Translations under genes and position numbers: made by a program | From: Megamerina dolium | Lineage: Eukaryota > Arthropoda > Insecta > Diptera > Megamerinidae | Assembly (NCBI GenBank): GCA_963854835.1 | Contig: OY978530.1 | Location: 25,635,637 to 25,699,636 of the forward strand | Reading direction: 5' to 3' | Length of the DNA: 64,000 bases | In this document: piece by piece, positions 23,370 to 36,195 of the stretch | Numbering within the stretch: the first letter of the stretch is position 1 | Layout of the letters: every line of letters starts with the position of its first letter | Notes under the pieces: model-generated | The model's database searches: none | Seen by the model: only the letters and a program-made list of their open reading frames with translations | What the model was told of the DNA's origin: nothing

Positions 23370-25345
23370 GGCATTTTTCCTACTCAACTATAAAATCTAG
23401 AAAGAAGGTATAGAGCAGTTAAGAATAATATTCTCCGGCTGCATCTGCCTTAAGTACATTCCTAAGGAATGGCGCAGAGTGAGAGTTGTCTTTATTCCAA
23501 AGGCCGGTAAATGCTCCCACACCAATCCCAAAGACTTTCGACCCACAACCTCTTGTCTTTTTTACTAAAGACATTAGAAAGGCTTATAGATCTCCGAGTA
23601 CCAGCACGCCTACATAAAGGGCAAGTCTGTAGAAACCGCCCTGCAAACTTTATATATACCATAGAGAAGTCTATGGACCACAGGCACAACTTTTTGGCAA
23701 CCTTCCTAGACATAAAAGGTGCCTTCAACAATGTCGAGTTAGAAGCCAGCACAGAAGCATTGACGCTACTTGAGGTGGAGGAGCACCTGGTACCCTGATA
23801 TAACATCTTCTACTAAGTACAACTATACTCCCAAAGCTGCGTAGCTCCTACTTCTTAAGGAGAGTTAGCAGAAGAGCTCAACAAGGAGGCGTCCTCTCAC
23901 CCATTCTCTTGAATCTCGTAGTTAGTGAACTACAGAGAAATCTGGAGGCCGGGGGCTGTAGAGTGAAAGCGTATGAGGACGGTATAGTCTTTACTGTAAC
24001 CGGTAGATTCCAGGACACTATATGCAAAACTCGTTAGACAAAGTTAGCAGAAGGGCCAACACCCGTGACTTAAACGTAAACCCATCGAAAACGGAAGTGC
24101 TTCTCTTCACCAGAAGATACAAGCCCGAATCTTTTTCACCACTCAGACTCAACAACACTAACCTCCAAGTCACAGAAGAGGCTACATTTTTGGGAATACT
24201 CATAGATAGGAAGCTAAAGTGGAAGCAAAACATTAAAAACAGAGTACAGAAGGCATCAGATGCTCTGTATGCCTGCAAGAGCGCAGTAGGCAAGACATGA
24301 GATCTTAAACCAAATGTCATGCACTGGATCTATACTGCTGTAGTCCTGTTCTGACATATGGGACATTACTAGTGGACTCTCTGCAGAAAGCAGCTAACCG
24401 TAACCTGCTCTGTAAAATACAGCGTTCGGCTTGTATAATAATTACAGGCGCATTAAGAACTACACCAACAAATGCTTTACCTAATTCCACTAGACATCTT
24501 CTGTACACAATCTACGGCCATAACGAGGCTCAGATAAAGAGCGGTACATCAGTGGTTGCAACATCAAAGTGGCAATTCCACGATAATCAATCAAACAACA
24601 GATATTAGGGGAACTGGAGTACACCACCCGAACTTTCGAGTTCAACAAGAGATTCACCACCCATATACCTGACAGGAGGGAATGGGATGAGGGAACGCCA
24701 AAACTTCTGGAGAAATACAACCTGATCTTCACTGACGGCTCAAAACTAGATGGGGCCGTAAAGGGAGAGGTATACTCAGATGCCTTAGGAATGAACCACC
24801 CCTTCAGGCTGTCTAACCATTGCAGTGTCTTCCAAGCGGAAGATGTAGCCCTCTCTATAGTTATAGAAATCAAAATCTCCATGAGATATCGGGTTTCAGC
24901 CGTGCTGCTATCAAAGCATTGTGCAACAGTTATGGCCACGGCCAGATTGGAACCGCACAAAAAGTCTGCTCAGTCTAGATAGAAGCCTGTTGAGGGTCAC
25001 GACTTGAGTAATTACAGGTCACTGCGTTCCTGGCAAACATGCTAGAAGGATAGTATTGGGTCACCTAACAGACAACTTTTGCAGAAGCTGCAGAGACGAG
25101 GAAGAAGAGGATTCAATCCTACACTTAATGTGTTCATGTCCGGCACTTTCACATCTAGGCTTATACAATTCAGACAGCCTCACTAATCTTTCAACAACAA
25201 AAGTGAAGGATCTGACACGCTTTATTTTACTCTCAAAACGATTTGAGTTAGCGAGTTAGGGATAGAGACCACATAGTAACACAATAGGCCTATGATGGCC
25301 CAAGTGTGCCCCTTCGGGGCAACCACTCCATACCTACCTACCTAT
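23370..25345 (+). pseudogene. LOA-type LINE relic D: RT, RNase H and terminal zinc cluster
   Basis: Pieces in order: KYIPKEWRRVRVVFIPKAGK (23450), LLKTLERLIDL, TFLDIKGAFNNVE (23700), QGGVLSPILLNLVVSEL (23880), a YEDG variant of YADD (23970), LNVNPSKTEVLLFTRRYKP (24075), FLGILIDRKLKWKQNIK, then an RNase H with FTDGSKLDGA (24730) and VFQAEDVAL (24828), then CRSCRDEEEEDSILHLMCSC (25085). RNase H plus the C-terminal cysteine cluster fits the LOA/I/R1 group. The end has a GCCCCTTCGGGGC hairpin (25310) and TACC repeats. Many frameshifts; no endonuclease. Confidence 0.8.
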
Positions 25346-25352
25346 CTAGTTA

Positions 25353-25449
25353 GTACAAAATAAGTGTTACAATTATTATTAAGAGAATCCAGTGATCGAA
25401 CAGGGTTGATTCGAACAGAATTAAACGTTCAAAAATAAGAAACGTAACA
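25353..25449 (+). repeat. Gypsy LTR fragment (last 97 bases)
   Basis: Matches the final part of the G1/G2 LTR, including AATCCAGTGATCGAAC and the exact LTR end GTAACA at 25449. Non-Gypsy DNA follows at once, so this is a remnant of a solo LTR or a truncated LTR. Confidence 0.85.
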
Positions 25450-25455
25450 ATATAT

Positions 25456-27225
25456 TCTACAAATCATCCATCAGGTAAAGCTCGTGGTGGTACAGCCATT
25501 GACATTCGAAACAACATTTCACATAAGGTACAAAACAATTAGAAGCAGCCAATGACTTTAAAGGTCATCTTACAGCTGTATCAGCTTATTGTCCACCAAA
25601 CAATTCAACAAAAAGTGATGAATTTAAAAGTTGTAATTATAGAGGTCGTGAGCTTTTTAAAACCATGTCGCTAAATAACCTTAGATATATTTAAACGGGT
25701 GAACCAGCCTATTGGTATTTCTGTGTATCCAAAGGTATATTAAAAGATCCCACAAGTATTAAGACGAGTTGGGATCTGTCGGCAGACTATTCTGCACTTA
25801 TTCTCTCACTTAAATCTAAATACCTTTACACAGAAAAAGCACCGAAACTGCATAATAAAAACCAGACTGGGAGTGCTTCAAACAAACCAATGAAAGTGTA
25901 CTGGACACCAAAATTCTACTAAAAAGTAAAGACGTGTTGTTGAGGTGTTCAAAACTCTAGTTCAACAAGCTGCGTGGTCGTCCATCTCGCAGCTAATTCC
26001 AGTAAATAGTAAGCATAACCTTAAAGGTGCTGTTGAATTGCTATTACAGCAAAAACGAAAAACATACAGAATTTGGCAAAACACGAGCAATCCCAAGAAC
26101 AAAAACATTCTGAATTGTACCACAAAAAACTTAAATAATTATTGCAGGGAATAAGAAATGCAGAGATTCAAAATTATTTGTCCCAACTGACTGCAACACA
26201 AACCAAATATTACTCGCTTTACAAGGTCACTAAATTAGTCAATAAACCCACGCTGTTTACTCAACCAATAAAAAAAACTCCAGGATATGACCTTATCACG
26301 GGGAACGTTTTACAAGAGCTACCTGATCATCCTGGATATAGGTTCATGATAATACCACTAGTCAATGTAATCATTTTCCAAGACAATGAAAAGTCGCTCA
26401 ATATATGATTCCTAAGCCAGGGAAATCTTTAGACGAAATCACCTCATATACCAATCCTATCAAAAGTATTTGAAAAATTATTTCTGCAAAGGATTCATAT
26501 TATCATTGAACAAAAGAGCTTGATTCATGCACATCAATTTGCCTTCACGAAGAAACATACAACAGTTTCGCAAAAAAATCGGGTATAGAATACAGCGAGA
26601 AATGCACTACAGCATTTGATAAAGTAAGACATCCAGGTTTCCTGTATAAACTAAAAAAGGTTATAGCCTACTACTTCTTCGAAGTAATTAAAATATATCT
26701 GCAAGAGGGGTACTTAATGGGTTAAATGAACGAGCATATAACGCGTCTCCAAATAAATTTTCACACTAAGTAAGGGTATATGTCCTCCAGTAACGCTTAA
26801 CAATGGCCGTCTGCTCCAAGCAGATTATATTAAATATCTTGAACTTTACTTCGACAGAAAACTCATATGGCAGCATCACAGTTTGACCAAACGGAAATAA
26901 CTTGAGCTAAATGCGAAGTCTCTATCTTGGCTATTAAGAAACCACTCTGCTTTATTTTTGGAGAATAAAGCACTTATCTATAAAATTATAATGAAGCCGA
27001 TTTGGACCTATGGGGTCCAAATTTGGGGTTCTGCATCTAAATAAATCAATAGATTTTAGTCCAAAACCTTGGAAATGCGTGCCAAATACCTCACAGCTCT
27101 TTCCGGAAGAAATTATTCATTGGGATTTAAAAGTTCCAACTGTCTGTTACGAGATTCAAAAGTGTAGCAATAAGTATATAAACCTACTTAAAGTACACCC
27201 AGATCAAATAACTGCATAGATGTTG
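25456..27225 (+). pseudogene. Jockey-clade LINE relic B2, ORF2
   Basis: Begins inside the endonuclease with NHPSGKARGGTAI (25462); a GEPAYW block lies near 25690 and an SADYSAL variant of SDHSP near 25783. Linker TKYYSLYKVTK at 26200; RT pieces at 26280-26900 include KTPGYDLITG, IPKPGKS and a degraded FDKVRHPGF; the C-terminal part reads IMKPIWTYGVQIWGSAS near 26990 and LKVPTV near 27130. Frameshifts and stops throughout. It starts directly after an LTR end. Confidence 0.85.
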
Positions 27226-27467
27226 AATAGTGAAAAACTAACTTTTTACCACTGGTTTTATAGAATAGATTTGCTTGCTATAATTGATTCAATTGCTATT
27301 TATAAACAACGCCCCTCTTTGAACGATTTATACCAATCGTAAACTTAAGTTTTCGACATGGTTGAATCACCAAATGTTTTTTTTTTCAACATTTCCAACG
27401 TTTTGGCACAAGAAATTTCGTTTGAAACACAAAATTTCACACAAACTCTTTGTTCGATATTTTTATC

Positions 27468-29752
27468 AATTTTTCTCAACTCTTGGTAGCAAATTCTTGG
27501 TTGCTGGCGATTTCAACGCCAAACACACTCACTGGGGCTCCCGCTTAATAACTCCAAAAGGCAGAAGACTATGTTCAATCATCACTAACCATGGCTACGA
27601 TGTTATTTCGAATGGTCAACCGACATATTGGCCGACGGACAAGAGGAAAATACCCGATCTCATAGACTTTGGAGTCGCCAAAGGTTTGCAGATGGAAAAT
27701 ATCTCCACAGAGTGTAATTATGATCTATCATCTGACCACTCACCCACGGTAATATCTATAAAATCACCAAGCCCCCAAGGCAATTGCGTTAGAAAGAAAA
27801 TAGACTGGTTAAAATTCAAGAAATATATAAATTCCCATCTTCCTCTAAGTACTGTATTAAGAAATGGACACGATGTAGACTCAGCACTCGAAAAATTCAA
27901 CCAGCTACTCTCATTAGCTCTCAGCTCAGCCACCTGCACTAAGGTATGCAAGCAATCAAAATATAGCCAATACACACCAGCAGACATTGAATTGCTAGTA
28001 AGACAGAAAAGAAGACTCCGAAGACAATGGCAAGAATTCAGATCACCGAATCTGAAAACACAGCTACAGCACTGCACTCGAAAGTTAAAGCAAGCCTTGA
28101 AAAATAAAAACAACAAAGAGTTAGAAGAGCACATAGCGAAATTAACACCTGGTGAAGCGTCAGACTACTCTTTGTGGAAATCAGCAAAAAAATCAAATCG
28201 GCCAATTCTCACTGATTCCCCCATCCGTTTGAGTGACGGTAATTGGGCTAGAAGCAACTGTGAGAAGGGTTTGGCTTTTGCAAACCACCTAAAAAGTGTG
28301 TTTACACCCAATCCACCTTCTTCACAGTCCTCATTACCAAAATTAACTTCTCAACCTTGCTCAATAACGCTCAAAATTAAAAAAAAGGACATATTCAAAG
28401 CAATTTATAAAGATTTAAACCCAAAAAAATCACCTGGTCCAGATAAAATTACCGGTAAAATGATAAAAGAGCTACCTCCGGCTTCAGTAATTCATCTGAT
28501 GCACATTTTCAATGCTATCCTTCGTATTAAACACTATCCCAAATGCTGGAAAACTTCAAAAATTATTATGATAGCAAAACCAGGAAAAGACCCTACAAAA
28601 GTTGCATCGTACAGACCTATCAGCCTCCTGCCTCTACTTTCTAAAGTATTCGAAAAGCTACTTGTCATGAATATAACTCCATTTATTAATCTCAACCAAC
28701 TGATTCCTCAACATCAGTTTGGATTTAGAAAACAGCACGGCACAATAGAACAAGTCCACCGCATTGTAACTCTGATAAGGAACACTTTTGAAGAAAAAAA
28801 GTATTGCTCAGCTGTCTTTCTTGATATCACTCAAGCTTTCGATAAAGTATGGCACGATGGCCTTATTTACAAACTCAAACTATTACTGCCTGCAAATGTC
28901 TCCTCATTGCTTAGTAGCTACCTCACGAAAAGACAATTTCTCGTACATCACAAGGATTACACAACAAATCCATTGGATATTCACGCTGGCGTTCCTCAAG
29001 GAAGCGTTTTGGGTCCCTTACTGTATCTCTTATACACTTCAGATATGCCCAACAATAACTATACATTCATATCGACCTTTGCTGATGATACGGCAATATT
29101 GTGCTCTCGCTCTAACCCCATAGAAGCTACTAAACTCCTGCAGACTCATGTCGATTCTCTCGAAATCTGGCTAGCAAAATGGCGTATAAAAGTCAATGAA
29201 TCAAAGAGCGTACATGTAACCTTCACGCTAAGGCTAGATACATGTCCCCCACTTAAAATTAATGGCCAATCAGTTCCACAATGTTCCTCAACAAAGTACT
29301 TGGGTATTCACCTCGACAGAAGGCTGACATGGAAAAATCACATAGAGGCAAAGAAAACTCAGATCAAGCTTAAAATGAATCAGTTATGGTGGCTGTTACA
29401 CAAAAGATCAAAGTTGAATCTTGAATACAAAGTGCTATTATATAAAGCAATCCTGAAACCAATCTGGACTTATGGTATTCAGTTTTGGGGCACCGCATCT
29501 CCCTCTAATATCGAAAAATTGCAGCGAATACAATCCAAGTGTCTGCGAATTATTGTAAACGCGCCTTGGTATATGAGGAACGTTAACATCCATCGAGATT
29601 TAAATGTATCCACAATTTCTGAGGAAGTTGCAATGTACTGCAGAAGCTACATTCAAAAATTACACAATCATCCGAATCCTCTTGCTAGGCAATTGTTGCT
29701 GAGCAAGGGGCATCGTCGATTAAAAAGAAAAGACACACTGAATATGCTGTAA
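27468..29752 (+). pseudogene. Family A ORF2, 5'-truncated but otherwise open
   Basis: Open without a stop from the truncation point to TAA at 29752. It corresponds to about residue 123 to the end of A5 ORF2: second half of the endonuclease (GDFNAKHTHWGS, SDHSP), linker, complete RT (FLDITQAFDKVWHDG, GVPQGSVLGP, FADDTAIL) and C-terminal segment. The frame happens to extend upstream into host DNA to an ATG at 27362, which is chance. It lacks the first endonuclease motifs (HWNANG, SETH), so it could not nick DNA even if expressed. Confidence 0.93.
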
Positions 29753-29916
29753 AATTGCTACATCTCGCGACTCACCAAATTGTGATGGAACGTAGGGGAT
29801 ATCACATAGTTTTATTTAGTTTGTAAGATTTGAATACTTATTGTTAGTTTCTAAGTATTTAAGAAAGATTCAATAAAAAAAAATAAGCTAACAAAAAAAA
29901 AAAAAAAAAAAAAAAA
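27468..29916 (+). mobile_element. Jockey family A, copy A3 (5'-truncated)
   Basis: Starts within the endonuclease coding region and ends in AATAAA, AAGCTAAC and poly(A) (29893-29916). A perfect 12-base target duplication GATATTTTTATC lies at 27456-27467 and 29917-29928. The perfect duplication and near identity to A1, A4 and A5 indicate a recent insertion. Confidence 0.97.
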
Positions 29917-30136
29917 GATATTTTTATCCATAGTAAAAATCACAACGCACACAAGGGGTTGACTTGTTCCTAATGACGCCGTAACAAAACTAAATGACAC
30001 ATAGCAATAAAAATTCACAGAATAGTGGCCGACAGTTGTGCCAACCTGGGAAAATTTTTTTTTTGAAATATTCTCAGAGGGAAAATTAAAAATGAGAATT
30101 TCCAATTTCCGGGTACTTATTTGACAGAATGTATAT

Positions 30137-30263
30137 ATAATTCTATTTGAATCAACCTTGTTCGATCACTGGATTCTGTTAATAATAATTGCAACACTTA
30201 TTTTGTAGAACTATATACCGCAACAATTTATTTAATCAACTCTATTTACAATCAACTATTTAC
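30137..30263 (-). repeat. Gypsy LTR fragment
   Basis: Reads on the plus strand like the left part of the LTR at 57475-57896 (TTCGATCACTGGATTCTG, CAACAATTTATTTAAT). The terminal TGTTACG end is missing. It runs directly into the long TA array. Confidence 0.85.
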
Positions 30264-30308
30264 AATGAATATGTATGTGTATATATATATACACATATAT
30301 ACACACAC

Positions 30309-30341
<33 letters not shown>

Positions 30342-30412
30342 CATATATATGTATATATATATACACACATATATGTATATTTATACACACATATATATGT
30401 ATATATATATAC

Positions 30413-30465
<53 letters not shown>

Positions 30466-30615
30466 TATATATATACACATATATATGTATATATATACAC
30501 ATATATATGTGTAAATATATACTCATATATATATGTATATATATATATACATATATAATATGTATATATACATATATATATGTATATATACATATATATA
30601 TATAAGTATATATAT

Positions 30616-30646
<31 letters not shown>

Positions 30647-30647
30647 A

Positions 30648-30706
<59 letters not shown>

Positions 30707-30715
30707 TATATATAC

Positions 30716-30762
<47 letters not shown>

Positions 30763-30857
30763 TATATATACGTATATATATATATATATATATAAATAAA
30801 TATATATATATATAAATAAATATATATATATATAAATAAATATATATATATACATAA

Positions 30858-30900
<43 letters not shown>
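30264..30900. repeat. Long (TA)n / TATACA microsatellite
   Basis: About 640 bases of almost pure TA with interspersed ACACAC, ATGTATAT and TAAATA variants. Open frames here (Ile-Tyr repeats) are artefacts of the repeat. It begins at an LTR fragment and ends at the 3' end of a reversed SINE, so it may have grown from a SINE tail. Confidence 0.97.
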
Positions 30901-30904
<4 letters not shown>

Positions 30905-31224
30905 GCACTTGTAAGCCCCAGAGGACTCTTTGACCGAGCTTCTTTTCCGTTACTGTTGTGCGTGTAAAATTGTTGACAGTATTAGAAGGGACCTACTTAT
31001 ATTAACCGTTTCTGAAGGGCAGAACACTTGCGACATCACATTTTCTGAGCTTTGTCACAGAATTCTTTTACAAGCTTTTCCAAGGTAAATTGTTACTGCC
31101 GGAAGAATTGCCAAGTGCTTGCCGACAGGTTGGTACCATTCGAAAGCCATGCTTCAGCCGCGGATTGAACCCACTATCTACAGATCAGAAGGCCAACACA
31201 CTAACCACTGAAGTACGGCACTCA
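30901..31224 (-). mobile_element. tRNA-derived SINE, copy 2
   Basis: On the minus strand it begins TGAGTGCCGTACTTCAGTGG (A box, two changes against copy 3), with the B box in GGGTTCAATCC. The body shares GTTCTGCC, the TATAAGTAGGTCCCTTCTAAT block and the GGGGCTTACAAGTGC end with copy 3. The 3' end meets the TA array directly. Confidence 0.85.
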
Positions 31225-31289
31225 CGGAGTAGCTCGGCGGAATTCTTACTCATGTCAATTCTTGTAATAGAATATGGGAAATACTGAAT

Positions 31290-31905
31290 GCCAATGTTAC
31301 TTATTTACTTACTTATGTGGCCTTTACAACCGAAAATCGATTTAGGCCGAATCTAGCATGCTTTACCAGCCCTCTTTCCTTCGCTAGTTGGCGCCAGTTG
31401 GAAATTCCAAGGGCTGACAGATTCTCCTGTACTTGGTCATTCCACCGGAGTTTAGGTCTGTCTCTTCTGTGTCGTTCACAAGCAGGTTCTGAATATAACA
31501 CCTTCATAGCCGGAGTGTGTTCCTCCATTCGCTCGACATGACCTAGCCAGTGCAGCCCCTGAATTTTAATACGCTTTACAGTGTCTGCATATAGCTCATA
31601 CAGGTCATAGCTGTACCTTATTCAATACTCGTCACCAACGCAAATAGGTCCAAAGATCTTGCGTAGCACTTACCCCTCAAATACTCCGAACATTCTCTCA
31701 TCTGAGGTGGAAATGGTCCAAGCTTCGGCGCCATATGTAAGGACAGGCATGATGGGAGACTTGTAGAGTGTGGTTTTCGTTGCTCGAGAAAGGGCGCGGC
31801 TTCTCAATTGCTTACTAAGTCCAAAGTAGCACCTGTTAGCAAGAGTGATCCTTCGCAATATCTCCAGGCTGACGTTATTACTGGTGTTAATGCTGGTTTC
31901 AAAAT
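31290..31905 (-). pseudogene. RTE 3' fragment
   Basis: Minus-strand frames give the C-terminal RTE block: RRITLANRCYFGLSKQLRSR, then PVLTYGAEAWTISTSDER, and LRWNDQVQENLSALGISNWR. The reversed TAAG tail is at 31290-31312. 5'-truncated near 31905 and frameshifted. Confidence 0.85.
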
Positions 31906-32559
31906 AGATAAAGTCCTTTACTTTCCTTTAGATTGGAGTTTACCATTAGATTGGAGGCGATTTCTATTATAGAGAATCTGGACCGTTCTGCTCTTTGTGA
32001 AAAGTAAACCACTTATTATTCATGGATGCCATCGTGTTTTCGAATACATCCCTTGGATTCAGCAATTGTCAAATGACATACAAGGTGTTGTTCGTCCGAC
32101 AATAGAAAACAATGCTTTATATAATCATCCCGAAGTAATTTCATTGTCTATGAGAGCAGAATCAAATTAGGCTATACGAGCAGAAGGTTATGGCATTATT
32201 CGAATTGGATATGCTTAAAGAGCGTATAAACAATTTTGATTGTGATGCCTACACAACGATGATAAGTTAAAACAATTTTAAAATTATAGAGCTGCCCTGC
32301 ATATACGTAGTTCTAGGAGGTAGGATGCGATCGACCAACTGAGCTTGTATTATATTAGTAAGACTAAAAATTGCTACCAAGTATAATGAGTCAGTGTGCC
32401 ATTATGATGGTAGCCGATAACGCAGTTTCTTCATTATACATTATTGACTATAATGCAGTACATACATATAAATGTTTTTCAGTGCGTACAAAAACGTTTG
32501 GTAGTTTACAATGTTGAAGTTATACGGCAATATTGTGATACTTAATATATATAGCTGAA
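31906..32559. other. No recognisable feature
   Basis: AT-rich sequence without a supported gene; readable frames are short and unlike any family I know. Confidence 0.4.
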
Positions 32560-33125
32560 CTTCCAATCCTAAGATCCAACATAATGACCACCTTTGCCGA
32601 TGACACCGCAATTTTAAACACCAACAACCACCCATTACTGGCATCTGAACAACTTCAATCACACTTAAAAACATTCGGAAATTGGTTCGTAAAGTCGAGG
32701 ATTAAGGTCAACGGAAATGAATGTTGGCCTACAACCTGCCCACCACTTAAACTAAATAATACCTATCCTTCAGATCCCTCTAGGCATCTACCTAGACAGC
32801 AGATTGGTCTGGAAAAGTTACATAGAATATAAAGTGACTCAAATAAAATTGAAGCTTAATTAGTTATTCGTCTTGAAAATAAGGTCCTTTTGTAGACATC
32901 GAACACTAAATTTATTTGGATCTACAGTAATGAGCTCTGCATGTACATCATTGAGCTTAAAATAAAATATTCAGGCAAATTACCAATTCCATGTACCATA
33001 TCCATTAAAAATAGGAACATACATAAAGATCTAAGTACTACAGTTATATATGAAGGTTTTCGCTATTATAAGCTTGAGAAGCAAGTTCCTACGCCAGTCC
33101 TTAGAAAAAAATTGGTGGAGATATA
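32560..33125 (+). pseudogene. Jockey-clade LINE relic B3, end of ORF2
   Basis: Begins near the RT catalytic motif (MTTFADDTAIL, 32584) and runs through SRIKVN, CPPLKLNN and a degraded C-terminal segment with NRNIHKDLST (33012). Several frameshifts. Only the last third of ORF2 is present. Confidence 0.8.
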
Positions 33126-33477
33126 AATATTAAAAAAATATGTTTTCTTAATATTATTGATTATATAAATTTCTAATGAAGTTGGACATGAATAAGTACA
33201 TATTTAGTGTTGAAACGTACTGAAGATGATGAAAAAAATGTTTTGATTCTTAATTTCTTCATACAATGTACGCAGTTTGACAATCGGAACAAGAAGAAAA
33301 ATATCCACGGAACAGAGACAGATGACATTACCACACCAATATTGTTTAATTGCCACGTCGACAGTGTAGTACAATAACAATATACACAGCATACAAGTCG
33401 ACCAGTCTGACATTTTCTATTTATGACATATGGGCCTCTAAATCATGAAATGAGTTTTTTGTTTGAACCAACCGACC

Positions 33478-33550
33478 AATTAAGTCCTTCCAGAGTGGCA
33501 AGATTTCACAGTGTGGAAATCTTGCCACTATTGCTTGAAAGGACTTAATT
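33478..33550. repeat. Two-part stem-loop
   Basis: Outer arms AATTAAGTCCTT (33478-33489) and its complement (33539-33550); inner arms AGTGGCAAGATTTC (33494-33507) and its complement (33516-33529); 8-base loop ACAGTGTG. Size and shape resemble a microRNA precursor or a tiny inverted-repeat transposon remnant. Confidence 0.7.
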
Positions 33551-33617
33551 CGATTGCAAGCGTAGTTTAAGAGATATCGCCTTAACAGTTGTTGACAAAT
33601 GCAATGAATTAAATTCC

Positions 33618-33798
33618 GAAAGTTGAAAGCACATTAAAGGGATATTGCAAATAGTTGATTGTAAATAGAGCTGATTAAATAAATTGTTGTTGCATATAGT
33701 TGTACAAAATAAATGTTGCAATTATTATTGACAGAATCCAGCGATCGAACAAGGTTGATTCGAGTAGAATTAAACGTTCACAAAATAAATATGTAACA
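33618..33798 (+). repeat. Gypsy LTR fragment (last 180 bases)
   Basis: Aligns with the LTR end of G1 and G2 and stops exactly at GTAACA (33798); the base context after it (AATAT) is the same as after the fragment at 25449. The rest of the element is absent. Confidence 0.85.
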
Positions 33799-33804
33799 AT
33801 ATCA

Positions 33805-33965
33805 ACAAGAGTACTTATTCCGCGGTAGTTAGGGCAAATATTGATGTTTCTTTTTTTGAGTATTGGGCAGAGAGCACTGAATGCATGATTCAATCCATCC
33901 TTCCGTTCTGCTTATAGGCCACTGTTCTTAAGCAACTCGGAAGGCAAGCTATCACCTCCATGTCC
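33805..33965 (-). pseudogene. RTE RT fragment
   Basis: The minus strand reads DSLPSELLKNSG then, in another frame, AFSALCPILKKRNI followed by NYRGIST, the start of RTE-type reverse transcriptase. About 160 bases only. Confidence 0.65.
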
Positions 33966-35339
33966 GCTAAACTGTTCCTTCTGATGCATATGCGGTGGTG
34001 CGTTCCATACTATCAGAAACTATGAAATCGTTTTGTAAATGTTTATGCTTCCTTTTGTTTTATTTAAACATTTTTTATTTATATTTTATATTTATATCAT
34101 ATTAAATTGTTTTTGTTTGTAATGAATTATCAAAATTTCGCACATTTTTTTTATAACTACGTAATATACAGGATCTAGGAAAAAACAATATACTTAATCT
34201 TTCGTTGCATCTCTGTTGCTTGCGCTCGTTCTTTACCTACTATTATGTATTTTTCTTGCTATTGTTGTACAACATCATCACGATAATTATCATCATCAAA
34301 AGAACGCCGGCATTACCATTAAAATATTATCTGATGCGAAAGTACTCATGTACACACACATATGTGCATATTCACAATACCAAAGATAACGCAATCATTA
34401 GCGGCAGCATCATAGCACTATCATCAAAAGCAACAACAACCACAAAGGCTTATAACCCTCAGGAGCGCAAAATCACAAAATAAGGGGCGAACAACATTTG
34501 TCGCATGTCGCTTGTCGCACACGCTGGGAATAAATCTTCAGCAAACGAATAAACGATAATGAACCAACCAATCAACCAGCCAAACTAAGAACAAAAAATT
34601 CAATTAAACTTAAAATTACAAAATGCACACATAAGAACACGTAAATAGTGGGGACGACGTTGTTGTTTTTTAATCCTACCTATTTACAAATGTACGGATT
34701 TCTTTACGCTTTTATTTTATATTCCAAATTCAAATGAATGAAACAATGAGCGAATGAAAGAACCAACGAGTGAACCACAACAGTAAACAGCTATGCTTGC
34801 GGTTCTTAAAATTATGTGTGTGGACTTGTACTGCTGCTTCTTCGTCTTCTTCACTAATTTATGATAATGGTTACAAAAGTATGTTAGTTTGTACAATATT
34901 TCGTGATAGAAAAAAAACACATCAACAAATAGAAAAAATTTGAAATTATTTTTTCTTCATTATCGGAGTATGTATATACGTAGAACAGTCAGCGCCAAAC
35001 CTCTTACAGAGGCAATTGAATGCATTTGTAAATGACCTCATGGCGTTTTACGTACTCATTGATACATGTGTACACAGGTATCAATAAAAGCGTAAAATCA
35101 TGTATTTTTGTCTGATATACATAAACTCAACAATCGGCTTGTTCTACTGTGTAGTTCTTGGTCCTGAATATTGTTATGGTTTTTAAAAGTTGCAATTGGA
35201 TAAGTATTGTATTTCTACAGATATGAACAAGAAAGACAAGGGATAGGGGATTAAAGGCTTATATAATCGAATTTTATCAAAATTTCCAATAGTAACTTAT
35301 ATATCACCAGCAACTGTCTAGAATTTACCTTGCACCCCG
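33966..35339. other. Unassigned spacer
   Basis: AT-rich, with CAA/CAAC-rich stretches near 34420 and 34560 that resemble low-complexity fly intergenic or intronic DNA. An imperfect stem-loop lies at 35037-35103 (centre GATACATGTGTACACAGGTATC). No gene supported. Confidence 0.45.
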
Positions 35340-36195
35340 GTCCTATACAGGATGGACAGAAGACCAGCCTTCTCCAAGCACTTCGAAGTGGTCATGAATG
35401 ATCGCACTTCTTGGAGGAACAATAAAAAAACTTTTTAACAGTTATAGATGGTTCCAAAATAGAAGATAGCAATGTAGAGGCGCGAATTGAGGGACCCAGT
35501 TTCCAAAAAGCAATTGCGTTGCGTAAAACAATTTCAATTTTTCAGGCGGAAAATCCATGCCTTAAAGTTATCTGTGACGGAATGCCTAAATAGGGGCACT
35601 CGTGGTACCAACATATGCATTCTGTCAAGCAGCCAGCCAGCTGAAATACCTTTAATTACCTTCTCATTCTAGTCAAAGTTGGTCTGGGAATGCTTTAAAT
35701 TGCTCAATACTCTTATAAAGAGGATACCAATGTGAATACCGTGCCTTGAGGGCAATAAAATACCAGGTTCCCTGGCCAAGAAGGGTACTCCTTTCATAGG
35801 TCCAGAATACTTCTGTGAGGTAAATATCAGCTTCAAACATAACTCAAAACGCGAGGAGGAAACCAAAATCTAACCGTTTACTGGAGAGCATAAACCCGAA
35901 CGCAGCAGTCGACAAGGTTCATTGCACCTGGGAGTTTTAAGGTAAACGCTGTTCTGAAACTTAACAGAAAAGATACCAAATTACACACTGAACTCCTAAC
36001 CGCTCCATTACCGCCTAAAAAAAATTCGTCTAGTAAATGACGATTTCTGTCGACTATGCCAAGAGAGACAGAAAACAACAGAACACATCCTCTTCACTTG
36101 CCCGGCAGAAGTAAGACGCAGACTAAATTACGCAGGTAGCTGGAACTGCAGCTTTAATCACCTGGCTAAAATTAAACACGGCAGTTGCAAAACTT
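35340..36195 (+). pseudogene. LOA-type LINE relic E: RNase H and zinc cluster
   Basis: RNase H pieces with VIDGSKIEDSNVEARIEG (35445), FQAEIHALKLSV (35545), a LEGNKIPGSLAKKGT block (35750) where the His-containing catalytic loop is usual, and a C-terminal CRLCQERQKTTEHILFTC (36048). Same architecture as relic D but a different family. Frameshifts divide it; RT and endonuclease are absent. Confidence 0.75.

Noticed and set aside
30189..30908. Open frames of Ile-Tyr repeats on both strands
   Set aside because: Direct translation of the (TA)n array; the same applies to 54377-54613 and 57277-57544.
34205..34483. 92-residue open frame as a host gene
   Set aside because: Low-complexity hydrophobic then threonine-rich text, no homology recognised and no splice or promoter context.
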